In this document: positions 30,356 to 39,301 of the stretch, piece after piece
Numbering within the stretch: the first letter of the stretch is position 1
Layout: each line of letters starts with the position of its first letter
Source of the DNA: Bacteriovoracaceae bacterium
Lineage (GTDB): Bacteria > Bdellovibrionota > Bacteriovoracia > Bacteriovoracales > Bacteriovoracaceae
Reading direction: 5' to 3'
Assembly (NCBI GenBank): GCA_021737405.1
Contig: JAIPEG010000008.1
Location: forward strand, 38,936 to 102,935
Length of the DNA: 64,000 nt
The notes under the pieces: generated by a model
Told to the model about the DNA's origin: nothing
Database searches by the model: none
The model's input: only the letters and a program-made list of their open reading frames with translations
Program-made: the position numbers and the translations under genes

Positions 30356-31243
30356 TCAATTTCTCCTGCGTTTAATAACTCCACGCTTTTTCAATTTATT
30401 TTTAAAATTTTGTACCTTATTCTTTTTAAGTTTACTCTTACCTTGGGTCTGACTCTTCATGAATTTCTTTCGAGCAGACTTTCTGATCTGCGCCCGTTGG
30501 ATACGATTTTTAAATTTACCTTGAAAGTTCTGCTTTCTTCGTTGCCGAAGATTTTGAATCTTCTTGGCAATCTCGATATTTCTAAGAGCTCGAAGTTTTT
30601 TGCTACGAAAACCACTACTTTGACCAACTGTTCCCTCTTTTGAGCCCCAGTTCAGGTTTTTGGCCCACTCAAAGGATTCAGGTTTGGTTAGATCCTTTTT
30701 ATTTTCAATAACTAAGGCATTCCCAGCTTTAAGAGACTCGTAATCAAAGTCTCCTTTGTTTATCACAGCAATTTCCCCAGAGTTTACGGCTGCATAGGCT
30801 TCACCACCATCTTCTCCAAAAAAGAACTCTGTTCCCCGAACCGCAAGTGCCACATATTCGTTTTCAACGATAAGTTCTTTATCTTCTCCTTTAATAAACT
30901 TTGTAAGGATGGCCCCTCTTATCAATCTAAAGATACTCGTTGCAGATTTATCATCTCCTTCTTTTTCAATTTCATTTATTTCAACTATTGTATCTGGGTC
31001 GACTTTTAAGGTCGATCCAGAGGGAAAGGAAACAATAGCAAATGAGTCTAATCCCGTTTTAATGAAATCACCCAGTGCTAAGTTGTGCCCTTTCGTAACC
31101 GTGAGAAAGGGTCCCTCTTCTTTATTCGCCACGTTTACAGTCCCCTTAAGAAAAATAATTTTCTGAGACCAGATAGTTGTGGAAGAAAAAAACAAAAAGA
31201 AGAGAAAAAATACTTTCGCGCCAAATTTAGACATTTTCACCAA
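30356..31243 (-). CDS. FecR-domain exported protein with very basic C-terminal tail
   Basis: GHNLALGDFIKTGLDSFAIVSFPSGSTLKVDPDTIVEI...VALAVRGTEFFFG; K/R-rich last ~100 residues. Confidence 0.85.
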   Translation of the reverse strand: MVKMSKFGAKVFFLFFLFFSSTTIWSQKIIFLKGTVNVANKEEGPFLTVTKGHNLALGDFIKTGLDSFAIVSFPSGSTLKVDPDTIVEINEIEKEGDDKSATSIFRLIRGAILTKFIKGEDKELIVENEYVALAVRGTEFFFGEDGGEAYAAVNSGEIAVINKGDFDYESLKAGNALVIENKKDLTKPESFEWAKNLNWGSKEGTVGQSSGFRSKKLRALRNIEIAKKIQNLRQRRKQNFQGKFKNRIQRAQIRKSARKKFMKSQTQGKSKLKKNKVQNFKNKLKKRGVIKRRRN

Positions 31244-31314
31244 AGCCCTCCTAAAGTAAACATCTGTTCAGTTTAATCTAAGGAGAGGTGAAAAAGAAAC
31301 CGTTTTAAAGAGAA

Positions 31315-31635
31315 CTACTCTATCGTCGAGAATACTGATGAAAATGCTTCTGCAACAGATAGTGCACAAAAGGACTCAAATGATCGGTACATTGTTCCAG
31401 AGAGATTGGCGTATTTTTTATAACATTGATTTACTAAGCCATTATAAGTCGCTATTTCAAGTTCACTAATACTTACAAAATCCTTTTCACAAGTTTTAAG
31501 CGCAGAGCCTACAAATTGGACATCAATAGAACTTCCAAAAGCACAATCCTTCTCAATATCAGCTGCTTCATAACATGTACTTGCATTATCAATCGCTAAT
31601 TGAATTGAAGTGGCATCAAATCTATGATCGGACAT
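31315..31635 (-). CDS. Small Cys-containing protein; signal peptide lies in another frame upstream
   Basis: 106 aa ORF. MMKSFTLLFMLSFSGLILAEC begins at 31694 in a different frame. Confidence 0.45.
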   Translation of the reverse strand: MSDHRFDATSIQLAIDNASTCYEAADIEKDCAFGSSIDVQFVGSALKTCEKDFVSISELEIATYNGLVNQCYKKYANLSGTMYRSFESFCALSVAEAFSSVFSTIE

Positions 31636-31875
31636 TCAGCTAAAATGAGGCCAGAAAAACTTAGCATGAAGAGTAAAGTAAATGATTTCATCATTTATTC
31701 CTTGTTTTTAGGTTTGGGATTAAACTTCTTATCAATATGGTAATCCTAATAGAAATTTCTCTTGTAACAATTTCACACTTATATTTATGAATTACCCAGG
31801 TTAAGCAACAATAATAATAAAAGTAAGGTAACATATAGCTTCAATGCTAAACTATGATGAAAATCAGAGAGGAAT

Positions 31876-32304
31876 ATGAAGAAATTAAACGTGGAGAACT
31901 TCGAAGAAGTTGTAACTAACGAGAAAGGTTTTTTTATCATTAAGTTCTCTTCTCCAACTTGTGGCCCTTGTAAAACCATGAATCCCGTCTTTGAAGCCCT
32001 CTCCAATAATAATCCTGATTTAAATATTTATGAAATTGATACGATGGAGAGCCCAGAACTAGCTGATCACTTTGGTGTTAGAGGTGTTCCCTATATTACC
32101 TTCTGCGAAAACAGAGAAGTGATCTATAGTTTCACAGGTACCACTCCTCTTGGAAACCTTCAGTATGTCATCAATAATATTAATGATCCCTACTTTCGTG
32201 AACATGGAGAATTTCATAAGGAAAGGCCAAAGACATCGCCTTGGTTTGCCCTTTCTGTTGTGGCCGTAATCATCTTTTTCATCACGGTTTATTACTTGGC
32301 TTAA
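31876..32304 (+). CDS. Thioredoxin-like protein with C-terminal membrane anchor
   Basis: FSSPTCGPCKTMNPVF; VRGVPYITFC; C-terminal TM. Confidence 0.88.
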   Translation: MKKLNVENFEEVVTNEKGFFIIKFSSPTCGPCKTMNPVFEALSNNNPDLNIYEIDTMESPELADHFGVRGVPYITFCENREVIYSFTGTTPLGNLQYVINNINDPYFREHGEFHKERPKTSPWFALSVVAVIIFFITVYYLA

Positions 32305-32328
32305 GTGTCTTTCAATAGATTTAGTCTT

Positions 32329-32499
32329 TTATTTACCGCAACACTTTTTAAATTTTTTCTCACTACCACAAGAGCAGGGATCATTTCTGCCAATTTTCTC
32401 TGCTGTTCTTTTAATTGGTTGTAGTGGTTCATGACCATGATTACAATTTGGTCCATGCACATGCCCTACTTCAATTTCTTCTTTTTTATCATCTGTCAT
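32329..32499 (-). CDS. 56-aa SEC-C motif protein (not in ORF track)
   Basis: Reverse complement reads [56 protein letters not shown]; NDPCxCGSxKKFKxCCG is the SEC-C signature. Confidence 0.85.
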   Translation of the reverse strand: MTDDKKEEIEVGHVHGPNCNHGHEPLQPIKRTAEKIGRNDPCSCGSEKKFKKCCGK

Positions 32500-32538
32500 A
32501 AAGTTCCCTTAATTTTGAAAGCTCATACTTAGCTTTTG

Positions 32539-33153
32539 TTAAAATAAATAACCTATACCCACAAATAAGACATCCACAAAATTCTGTCGCTCAGCTGCTG
32601 AATTTGTGACCTGCCCTTCAAACTCTATTGCTGAGTGAGAAAGACCAACTCTTGTATAGAATGAATCAAACTGGAAGCCCACAAAAATCTGTGAATTAAG
32701 AGTGCCTTTGTCATTTTCTCCCCCTCTCAAAAGGTTAAACGAGGAGTTAGAAATTTCTTTATTCGTATTTTGAATTCTGGAGGTTCCTTTAAGGGAAAAA
32801 CCTATAAAATCGATGTTTAGTCCAACGAACACCTTCTCCCATTTAACAAGAGATTCAAACATTAGGTTAAAGGCGGTAACACTCACCTTTTCTATGACCT
32901 CAATATGATCAGTTTGGGTTTGATAAAGATTAGAGCGGTAATTAGTCGCTCTAATCCCTCCTCCTAAAAGAATGTCTCCCTCAAAAAGCTTTTTCTCTAT
33001 TTGGTAGTTTCTATTAACCTTGGCACTTATTGCTGTTAATAATTCTTTATTCGGATCAACTGATCCCAAACCAAAAGAGAGATCAGCATAATTTGTAGCG
33101 GCGTTCGAATTTAAAGAGATTAAATATAGAACTACTTTTATTAAAGTTTTCAT
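32539..33153 (-). CDS. Exported, probable outer-membrane beta-barrel protein
   Basis: Signal peptide; alternating amphipathic strands ending in VDVLFVGIGYLF (terminal aromatic). Confidence 0.55.
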   Translation of the reverse strand: MKTLIKVVLYLISLNSNAATNYADLSFGLGSVDPNKELLTAISAKVNRNYQIEKKLFEGDILLGGGIRATNYRSNLYQTQTDHIEVIEKVSVTAFNLMFESLVKWEKVFVGLNIDFIGFSLKGTSRIQNTNKEISNSSFNLLRGGENDKGTLNSQIFVGFQFDSFYTRVGLSHSAIEFEGQVTNSAAERQNFVDVLFVGIGYLF

Positions 33154-33513
33154 AACGTTAACCTTTCTAAAAAATTATTACAGCAATCAGTTATTTTGTT
33201 TATCAAAACGAGCTCATTATCTCTGAACAATTTAGAGATCTACATGGGTTCTTTTACTGTAATTTGCCAACAATCGCACCTTCGAAAGCCGAGAGGCACT
33301 TTAAGCCTGTAAACTTTGGAAAAATTACACCTTCAAACTCGTTAAAATGTTGAAATCTTTAGAGCTGGATCTCAAATAATAATATTAAATACAAAAATTT
33401 CCGTCCAAAGCAGTTGGTTAAACAAGTAATTTAAGAAATTTGGATTAAAAATTTGGATTAAGAATTAACAAGAATTACAATAAAAAATATTAAACCAATG
33501 GATAATAACAACA

Positions 33514-35946
33514 ATGAAGAACTCAAGCATAAAGTTAAATGATCTCGTTAATCAAACACCTTCTTGCCTTAAGATTATTGATTGTCAAGGCCGCTTGATT
33601 CATATGAATGAAAAAGGCCTATCCCTCATTGAGGCCGATAATATGCAGTCGGTTTTTCTAGCTGAAGTTTATTCTATCGTTCATCCAGACGACCAAGAAA
33701 AATTCATTGAATTTAATAAGAAAATTTGTTCTGGAGACACTGGACGATTAATCTTTAAAATCGTTGGTCTTAAGGGAACTATTCGATGTGTAGAAACCTA
33801 TGCTTCTCCCATCGAGCTTGACGATGGCAGCATTGGTCACATCGCTATAACGAATGACATCACAGCAATTGAGAAAGTAAGAAATCTTAATCACTCGATT
33901 TCACTCCTTCGTGAAAGCTATTTTAAGAATTTAGAAAATCCCCAAGTAATCTTCAACTGTATTTTGGATGAATTAATCAAAATAACGGGCAGCGAGTATG
34001 GCTTTATTGGTGACATTAAGAGAGACAGCTCAGGGCTTTTTCTACGAACTTATGCCATTACTGATATTTCTTGGAATGACGAAACAAGACAATTTTATGA
34101 AAAATACAAATTAGAAGGAATTGAATTTAGAAATTTGAAAACACTCTTTGGGGAAGTGATGCTTTCTAATAAGACTCTACTTACCAATGATCCCAAAAAC
34201 CATCCGGCTTCAGGTGGACTTCCGCCAGGGCATCCAGACCTAAATTCTTTTCTAGGAGTCCCCCTCTTTTATGGAAAAGAGATGATTGCCATGTTTGGAT
34301 TGGCGAATTGTCCAGGTGGGTTCCAAGAGTCCATAATTGAAGAGCTAAGACCTTACTTTGAAGCTACTGCGGAAATAGTCGCCAATTTTCAACTAAATCG
34401 ATCTAACAAAAGGAAGGAACAACTGTTATTAACGACAACAGAAAGATTAGAGTTGGCCCTTGAAGGTTCAAAGTTAGGGATATGGGATTGGGATCTTCGT
34501 GACGATACAGTTCAGTTTGATAAGCGCTGGGGAGAGATGATCGGCATTCCTTTTGAAGAGCTAGAAATGAACCTCGATACGTGGAAAAGTCGAGTTCATC
34601 CAGACGATCTTGAGAAGTGTCATCAAGATATTACTCATTATCTGGAAGGAAAAACAGACCAATATATTAATATTCATCGTATGAAGCACAGTGCAGGTCA
34701 CTGGGTTTATATAATGGATCAAGGAAAAGTTTCCCAATTTGATAGTTTTGGTAAACCTATTCGCTTCACAGGAAGCCACCTTGATATAAGTTATCAAAAA
34801 GATCAAGAAAATCAAATTGTTGAGGCAAGAAACAAGGCCATATTAGCAGAGAGAAGTAAGGATGAATTTTTAGCGACTATGAGTCATGAAATACGCACAC
34901 CTCTTAACGGTGTCCTTGGAATGGTGGAACTTTTAAAAGACACTACACTTAACCCTGAACAAGAGGAAATGCTTCAAACAATTGAAAGCTCTGGTGATGC
35001 CCTCATGAGTCTTTTAAGTGACATCCTAGACATTAGTAAAATAAACTCTGGAAAAATGGTTCTGGAGTTCAAAGACTTCTCTCTCGAAAAACTTCTTTCA
35101 GACACGACCTCTTTAATGAAATTTAAGGCCCTAGAAAAGAATATAGACCTTAAAATTAAAGATCTAACAAAAGCTCCCCTACTTTTAAATGGAGATATAG
35201 TAAGGATCAAACAAGTTCTTATAAATCTCATCTCTAATTCAATAAAGTTCACCTCAGAGGGTTATGTTGAGTTAGAGGCTGACTATAGTGAAGGAAACAT
35301 TTACTTTACTGTCAGTGATACAGGAATAGGTATTTCGACCAAAAATCAACAAAGACTCTTTGATGAATTTGTGCAAGCAGATAGCAGTACAACGAGAGTT
35401 TTTGGTGGAACAGGGCTCGGATTGTCGATCTGTAAAAAGATTATAAACCTGATGAAAGGAGAAATATCCCTTAAAAGTGAAGAAGGGCTAGGAACAAAGA
35501 TAAAGGTAAGCATTCCGATAAAACAGAGAATTTCCCCTGTCGGTAATCTTATCAACGAAAGTACTTCTTTAATGAAGGAACATACTATTCTTGTAGTAGA
35601 AGATAATTCGACTAACCTTATCATAATCTGTCGTTTACTTGAAAAGCACGGTCAAAAAATCTTAACGGCAACCAATGGTCAAGAAGCTATCGATATCTTT
35701 GATAACAAACATGAAGAAATAGATCTTATCTTTATGGATATGCAAATGCCTATTCTAGATGGACTTGAGTCCACAAGAGAGATTCGTAAAAAATCTTACG
35801 GTAAGAAAGTCCCTATTGTGGCACTAACAGCTAATGTTTTTGATTCTGACAGAGATAATTGTTTTTCTGTAGGAATGAATGATTTCCTTGGAAAACCCAT
35901 TCAACGAAAACTTCTTCATGAAATCCTCTTAAAATACCTAGAGTAG
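33514..35946 (+). CDS. Hybrid sensor histidine kinase (PAS-GAF-PAS-HisKA-HATPase-REC)
   Basis: MSHEIRTPLNGVLGMVELL; DTGIGIS; GGTGLGLSICKKI; FMDMQMPILDG; GKPIQ. Confidence 0.95.
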   Translation: MKNSSIKLNDLVNQTPSCLKIIDCQGRLIHMNEKGLSLIEADNMQSVFLAEVYSIVHPDDQEKFIEFNKKICSGDTGRLIFKIVGLKGTIRCVETYASPIELDDGSIGHIAITNDITAIEKVRNLNHSISLLRESYFKNLENPQVIFNCILDELIKITGSEYGFIGDIKRDSSGLFLRTYAITDISWNDETRQFYEKYKLEGIEFRNLKTLFGEVMLSNKTLLTNDPKNHPASGGLPPGHPDLNSFLGVPLFYGKEMIAMFGLANCPGGFQESIIEELRPYFEATAEIVANFQLNRSNKRKEQLLLTTTERLELALEGSKLGIWDWDLRDDTVQFDKRWGEMIGIPFEELEMNLDTWKSRVHPDDLEKCHQDITHYLEGKTDQYINIHRMKHSAGHWVYIMDQGKVSQFDSFGKPIRFTGSHLDISYQKDQENQIVEARNKAILAERSKDEFLATMSHEIRTPLNGVLGMVELLKDTTLNPEQEEMLQTIESSGDALMSLLSDILDISKINSGKMVLEFKDFSLEKLLSDTTSLMKFKALEKNIDLKIKDLTKAPLLLNGDIVRIKQVLINLISNSIKFTSEGYVELEADYSEGNIYFTVSDTGIGISTKNQQRLFDEFVQADSSTTRVFGGTGLGLSICKKIINLMKGEISLKSEEGLGTKIKVSIPIKQRISPVGNLINESTSLMKEHTILVVEDNSTNLIIICRLLEKHGQKILTATNGQEAIDIFDNKHEEIDLIFMDMQMPILDGLESTREIRKKSYGKKVPIVALTANVFDSDRDNCFSVGMNDFLGKPIQRKLLHEILLKYLE

Positions 35947-36002
35947 TTTTTTTAGGTTTAAATTGAGATCAACCTATTTTCAACATAATTTTTTTAAGGC
36001 CT

Positions 36003-37115
36003 CTAATAATAAACATGCATTAGTAAAAGAGACCTGTGCTCCGGATTATCCTTCGCCCTTTGGGCAATTCTGTATTGGTGCTCCAATTGAATTTCAAAAT
36101 GTGAGAGAGGAAAGAATTGAATACCTAGTCCTGGTGAATTAGTCATAGAGAGACGCCCTTTTTCTAAGTCATCTTGCTTGTGCTCATAAACAACATAGGG
36201 CAAGAGTCCATCGAAAAAACGGTGACCCCAAATGAGATAACCATAAATTCCTTTTTCTTCGTTATTATTACTTAATAAGTTCTTACTTACCTGATAATTA
36301 ATATCAAAGCGCAGGAAATCATGAGTTGAGAAGAGAGGGAGTATGCCATTAACCCCTAATAAACTCCTCCTGACCCTACTTGATTCCCCTAAGAGGACAT
36401 TGGCACTAAGTCGCCCTGATCCATCAATATACTTTGTCCACTGCCCCATTATATTTCTTTCACTAGGATCTTTTGGCAAGTCGATCCGTCCAAGACTAGT
36501 TGACAATAGGAACTCTCCAGACTCCAATACTTTAAAGTATTCCAGTTGATAATTTTCACTATAACTTCCAAAGCCTAATTCTCGTTTTACAAAGCGAGTG
36601 TGATTAGGATCATTCAATCCATAACTCTGGCGAAACTTGCCAACTCTTACCTTTGTTGTCGGGTCTGGACTGTACATGAGATAGTGCCTCTCACTTATAA
36701 ATTCTCCAATATCCACTGTCCTATTCTTTGGCCCCTCTTTACGCCCAAATGTTGCAACCGCTGTAAACTCATTTAAGTAAGCCGCCACCTCAATATTTTG
36801 CTGCATGACAAATAATGAACCTGTTTTAATTTGATTGTTTTCAAACCTCGTTTGAATGACCCTCATATCACCGCCCCATTTTATATGAGGACTATTTTTA
36901 ACTAATCCAAAAAATGGCCCATTGATATCTTTTGTCTTAATCGTAGACATCAACTCACTAGACAAGGCCCTGCCATAATCCGTAAGAAGTCCCCCTCCCG
37001 TTGGACTTACATGACAGGCCATGCAATTGGGATAGCCATGAGTTACGTTCTCAACAAATGCACCAGCACGAGAACAACTAATTAAAATAACTAACGTTAA
37101 CAAGGCCTTCATCAC
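36003..37115 (-). CDS. Exported barrel-like protein with one N-terminal CxxCH heme motif
   Basis: Signal peptide; GYPNCMACHVSPTGGGLLTDYGRAL; long beta-rich remainder ending in aromatic residues (LLLMHVYY). Confidence 0.65.
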   Translation of the reverse strand: MMKALLTLVILISCSRAGAFVENVTHGYPNCMACHVSPTGGGLLTDYGRALSSELMSTIKTKDINGPFFGLVKNSPHIKWGGDMRVIQTRFENNQIKTGSLFVMQQNIEVAAYLNEFTAVATFGRKEGPKNRTVDIGEFISERHYLMYSPDPTTKVRVGKFRQSYGLNDPNHTRFVKRELGFGSYSENYQLEYFKVLESGEFLLSTSLGRIDLPKDPSERNIMGQWTKYIDGSGRLSANVLLGESSRVRRSLLGVNGILPLFSTHDFLRFDINYQVSKNLLSNNNEEKGIYGYLIWGHRFFDGLLPYVVYEHKQDDLEKGRLSMTNSPGLGIQFFPLSHFEIQLEHQYRIAQRAKDNPEHRSLLLMHVYY

Positions 37116-37117
37116 GA

Positions 37118-37642
37118 TTACTTCCTCTCTTCGCTCAGATCAACTTTAACCAAAATCTCTTTTGCTACAGTGATTCCCTGAAATGAAGGTATTTCAATAC
37201 CAAAGTCCTCTAATAATATTTTAAAACTTGCTTTGATACTTAAAGGACCTGTGGACAGACGTTGATATTCCACCTTCACTTTACTCTCTTTATTATGAAG
37301 TTTTAAAACCCCTTCAATTTCTCCATCATCTTCCAAATTAAATGAGGGCAATTCTAAGAGAGCTAGCGGGTACTTATTTGTCTCTAGGTATTTCTCATGC
37401 ATGTGCTCATCTCTTAAATCCATTCCTGTTTTCAGACTTTTAAGTGGGAAAGTAAATTTTGAGCTAGCAACTTTACCATTTTCAGTCGTCAACTTACCTT
37501 CAACACCTTCGCCTTTTCCATTAATGGTAATAAAAGTAGGAAAACCTTTGGCAACAAACTCAACTCGACCAACCGACTTAAAGGTTGCTGCTTGAGAATT
37601 CAAAGTAAAAAGTAAAAATAGACAGCTTGTAATTTTCCTCAT
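37118..37642 (-). CDS. YceI-family exported protein
   Basis: KSVGRVEFVAKGFPTFITINGKGEGVEGKL...PLKSLKTGMDLRDEHMHEKYLETNKYP. Confidence 0.85.
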   Translation of the reverse strand: MRKITSCLFLLFTLNSQAATFKSVGRVEFVAKGFPTFITINGKGEGVEGKLTTENGKVASSKFTFPLKSLKTGMDLRDEHMHEKYLETNKYPLALLELPSFNLEDDGEIEGVLKLHNKESKVKVEYQRLSTGPLSIKASFKILLEDFGIEIPSFQGITVAKEILVKVDLSEERK

Positions 37643-37651
37643 TTCTTTCTC

Positions 37652-38596
37652 CTAATTTTTTGGGATACCTAATCGTATCCACTGAATTAATACGTTTATT
37701 TCTTCACGCGTAACTTGATCAAATGGACTTCCTAAAGGTGGCATAGGCTCTTCGTCGTCTAAAATCCCCTTTATGATGTCGGAGCGCTCTGGCCTTCTAA
37801 AGTCAAACAGACGACCTCCGTATGCACTCATCGCTTCATATGTAGAGAAATCTAAAAACCTAGCGCGTCCTTGCGGGTTGTGACAGGCAATACACTTTTG
37901 AGAAAGTACATGTGTTTTTAAACTCTCATATGTAGGTGACAAAGGCGCAGGAATGGGATCTGGTACAGGCAAAGGACCAGTCCCCACTTGAGGAGCCCCC
38001 GCTGCTGCCCAATCAAAGAGAATGGCCTTTAAGTTTGGTGCCAGGGTTGAACCCAAGGGCATCTGATTCGTTCTAACTTTATCGACAATAATGTTAATTT
38101 TACTTTTTACAACTGAGTAATCATTAAAACTTCCATGGCAATTGATACAATGTGGTTTAAAAACACTCGTTGATACTTTTGAAAAATCTAAGTCACCTGT
38201 CGGTGGGTCTCCCGGAATTGGGACAGGATTTGGATTAGGCCCGGGATTTGGGTTCGGTGCCTGAGCATCTCTTGGCGCTCCTGATTGAATCCAAGAAAAG
38301 AGAATGATCTTTTGATTATTTTCGAGAGGCCCATCTTTTGGCATAGCATCCGCTCTCACCATACCTAAAATGGCATTAACCTTACCTTTAACGACTTCAT
38401 AGTCGCTATAATTACCATGACACTTAAAACATCTTGGCCCTAGCACCTTGTCCCTAACCTCTGCAAAGGAAATGGCATTCCCAGGTACAAGCCCCGTGAA
38501 GGCACCACTTGGGTCCTCTTTAAACTCCTCATAATTGCCACAAGAATTAAGGGTAAAGACCAAACCAATAAACATGCTCAATTTAAATATATTCAT
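37652..38596 (-). CDS. Lipoprotein with three c-type CxxCH modules
   Basis: From MNIFKLSMFIGLVFTLNSC; CFKCH, CINCH, CIACH; Pro/Asn linkers. ATG at 38596 has an upstream GAAGGAG, preferred over 38650. Confidence 0.85.
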   Translation of the reverse strand: MNIFKLSMFIGLVFTLNSCGNYEEFKEDPSGAFTGLVPGNAISFAEVRDKVLGPRCFKCHGNYSDYEVVKGKVNAILGMVRADAMPKDGPLENNQKIILFSWIQSGAPRDAQAPNPNPGPNPNPVPIPGDPPTGDLDFSKVSTSVFKPHCINCHGSFNDYSVVKSKINIIVDKVRTNQMPLGSTLAPNLKAILFDWAAAGAPQVGTGPLPVPDPIPAPLSPTYESLKTHVLSQKCIACHNPQGRARFLDFSTYEAMSAYGGRLFDFRRPERSDIIKGILDDEEPMPPLGSPFDQVTREEINVLIQWIRLGIPKN

Positions 38597-38665
38597 ATTC
38601 TTACTCCTTCTCTTTTTCAGGATAGAAGTAAGTCCATATCTTTTACACAATCATCAGCTTACGAT

Positions 38666-38683
38666 AATGTTACGAATTGTTAC
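38666..38683 (-). promoter_or_regulatory. Candidate direct-repeat regulatory site (GTAACAATTC GTAACATT on minus strand)
   Basis: Two GTAACA half-sites at 10-bp spacing upstream of the triple-CxxCH lipoprotein; similar site at 41216-41233. Confidence 0.35.
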
Positions 38684-38765
38684 GTAAATAAAAAAGATAA
38701 GCCTTTGATATCATTTAATAAATGAAGGTTTGGCCTATGTAATGAAAGTTGGATCAATGGAAGAA

Positions 38766-38808
38766 GGCCCCCACTTATGAATAGATTAGATTCACCAAGT
38801 TGGGGGCC
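38766..38808. terminator. Strong GC hairpin, likely terminator
   Basis: GGCCCCCACTT...AAGTTGGGGGCC with one bulged T, T-rich sequence after it on +, between coding regions. Confidence 0.55.
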
Positions 38809-38830
38809 AGATTTTAAAATTTTTCGCTTC

Positions 38831-39283
38831 CTAATTAAAACAAGTTATTGAAGTGAGAGTGTGACAAAAAGGTATATTTGGATTTCCGTAAACCCAAATA
38901 TCATACATCAAACCATCCCAGCTAACTTGAGGTAATTCGCAAGAACCATTCGGTGTTTCTTTGGCCAAGTAATTTTTGGCCCCTTTCATTCCATAAAGTT
39001 CGCAAATTCTTTTTGCCTCAAGATCGACGTAATCGACAGTATTTATTAACCTAACGTTTCTCCAATCACTGGGTGTCGGATTTTTGTAAGCTGTGGCGAT
39101 AGGGCCTTCAAAGGTGCATGTCTTATCATTATTTTCTCTAACCCTTCTTGCAAAAAGAAACCTCACGGGACTTGCCTGATTACTCCCTTTGCCAAGCAGA
39201 CTTTGTTTGACAGGAGTAGTAGGGCATACCGCAAGGGTTTGAAAAAACGGCATTAATATCATCATTAAAATTATCATTTTCAT
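38831..39283 (-). CDS. Small exported Cys-containing protein
   Basis: Signal peptide MKMIILMMILMPFFQTLAVC; 150 aa. Confidence 0.6.
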   Translation of the reverse strand: MKMIILMMILMPFFQTLAVCPTTPVKQSLLGKGSNQASPVRFLFARRVRENNDKTCTFEGPIATAYKNPTPSDWRNVRLINTVDYVDLEAKRICELYGMKGAKNYLAKETPNGSCELPQVSWDGLMYDIWVYGNPNIPFCHTLTSITCFN

Positions 39284-39301
39284 TTTTCTTCCTTTTAAGT
39301 A

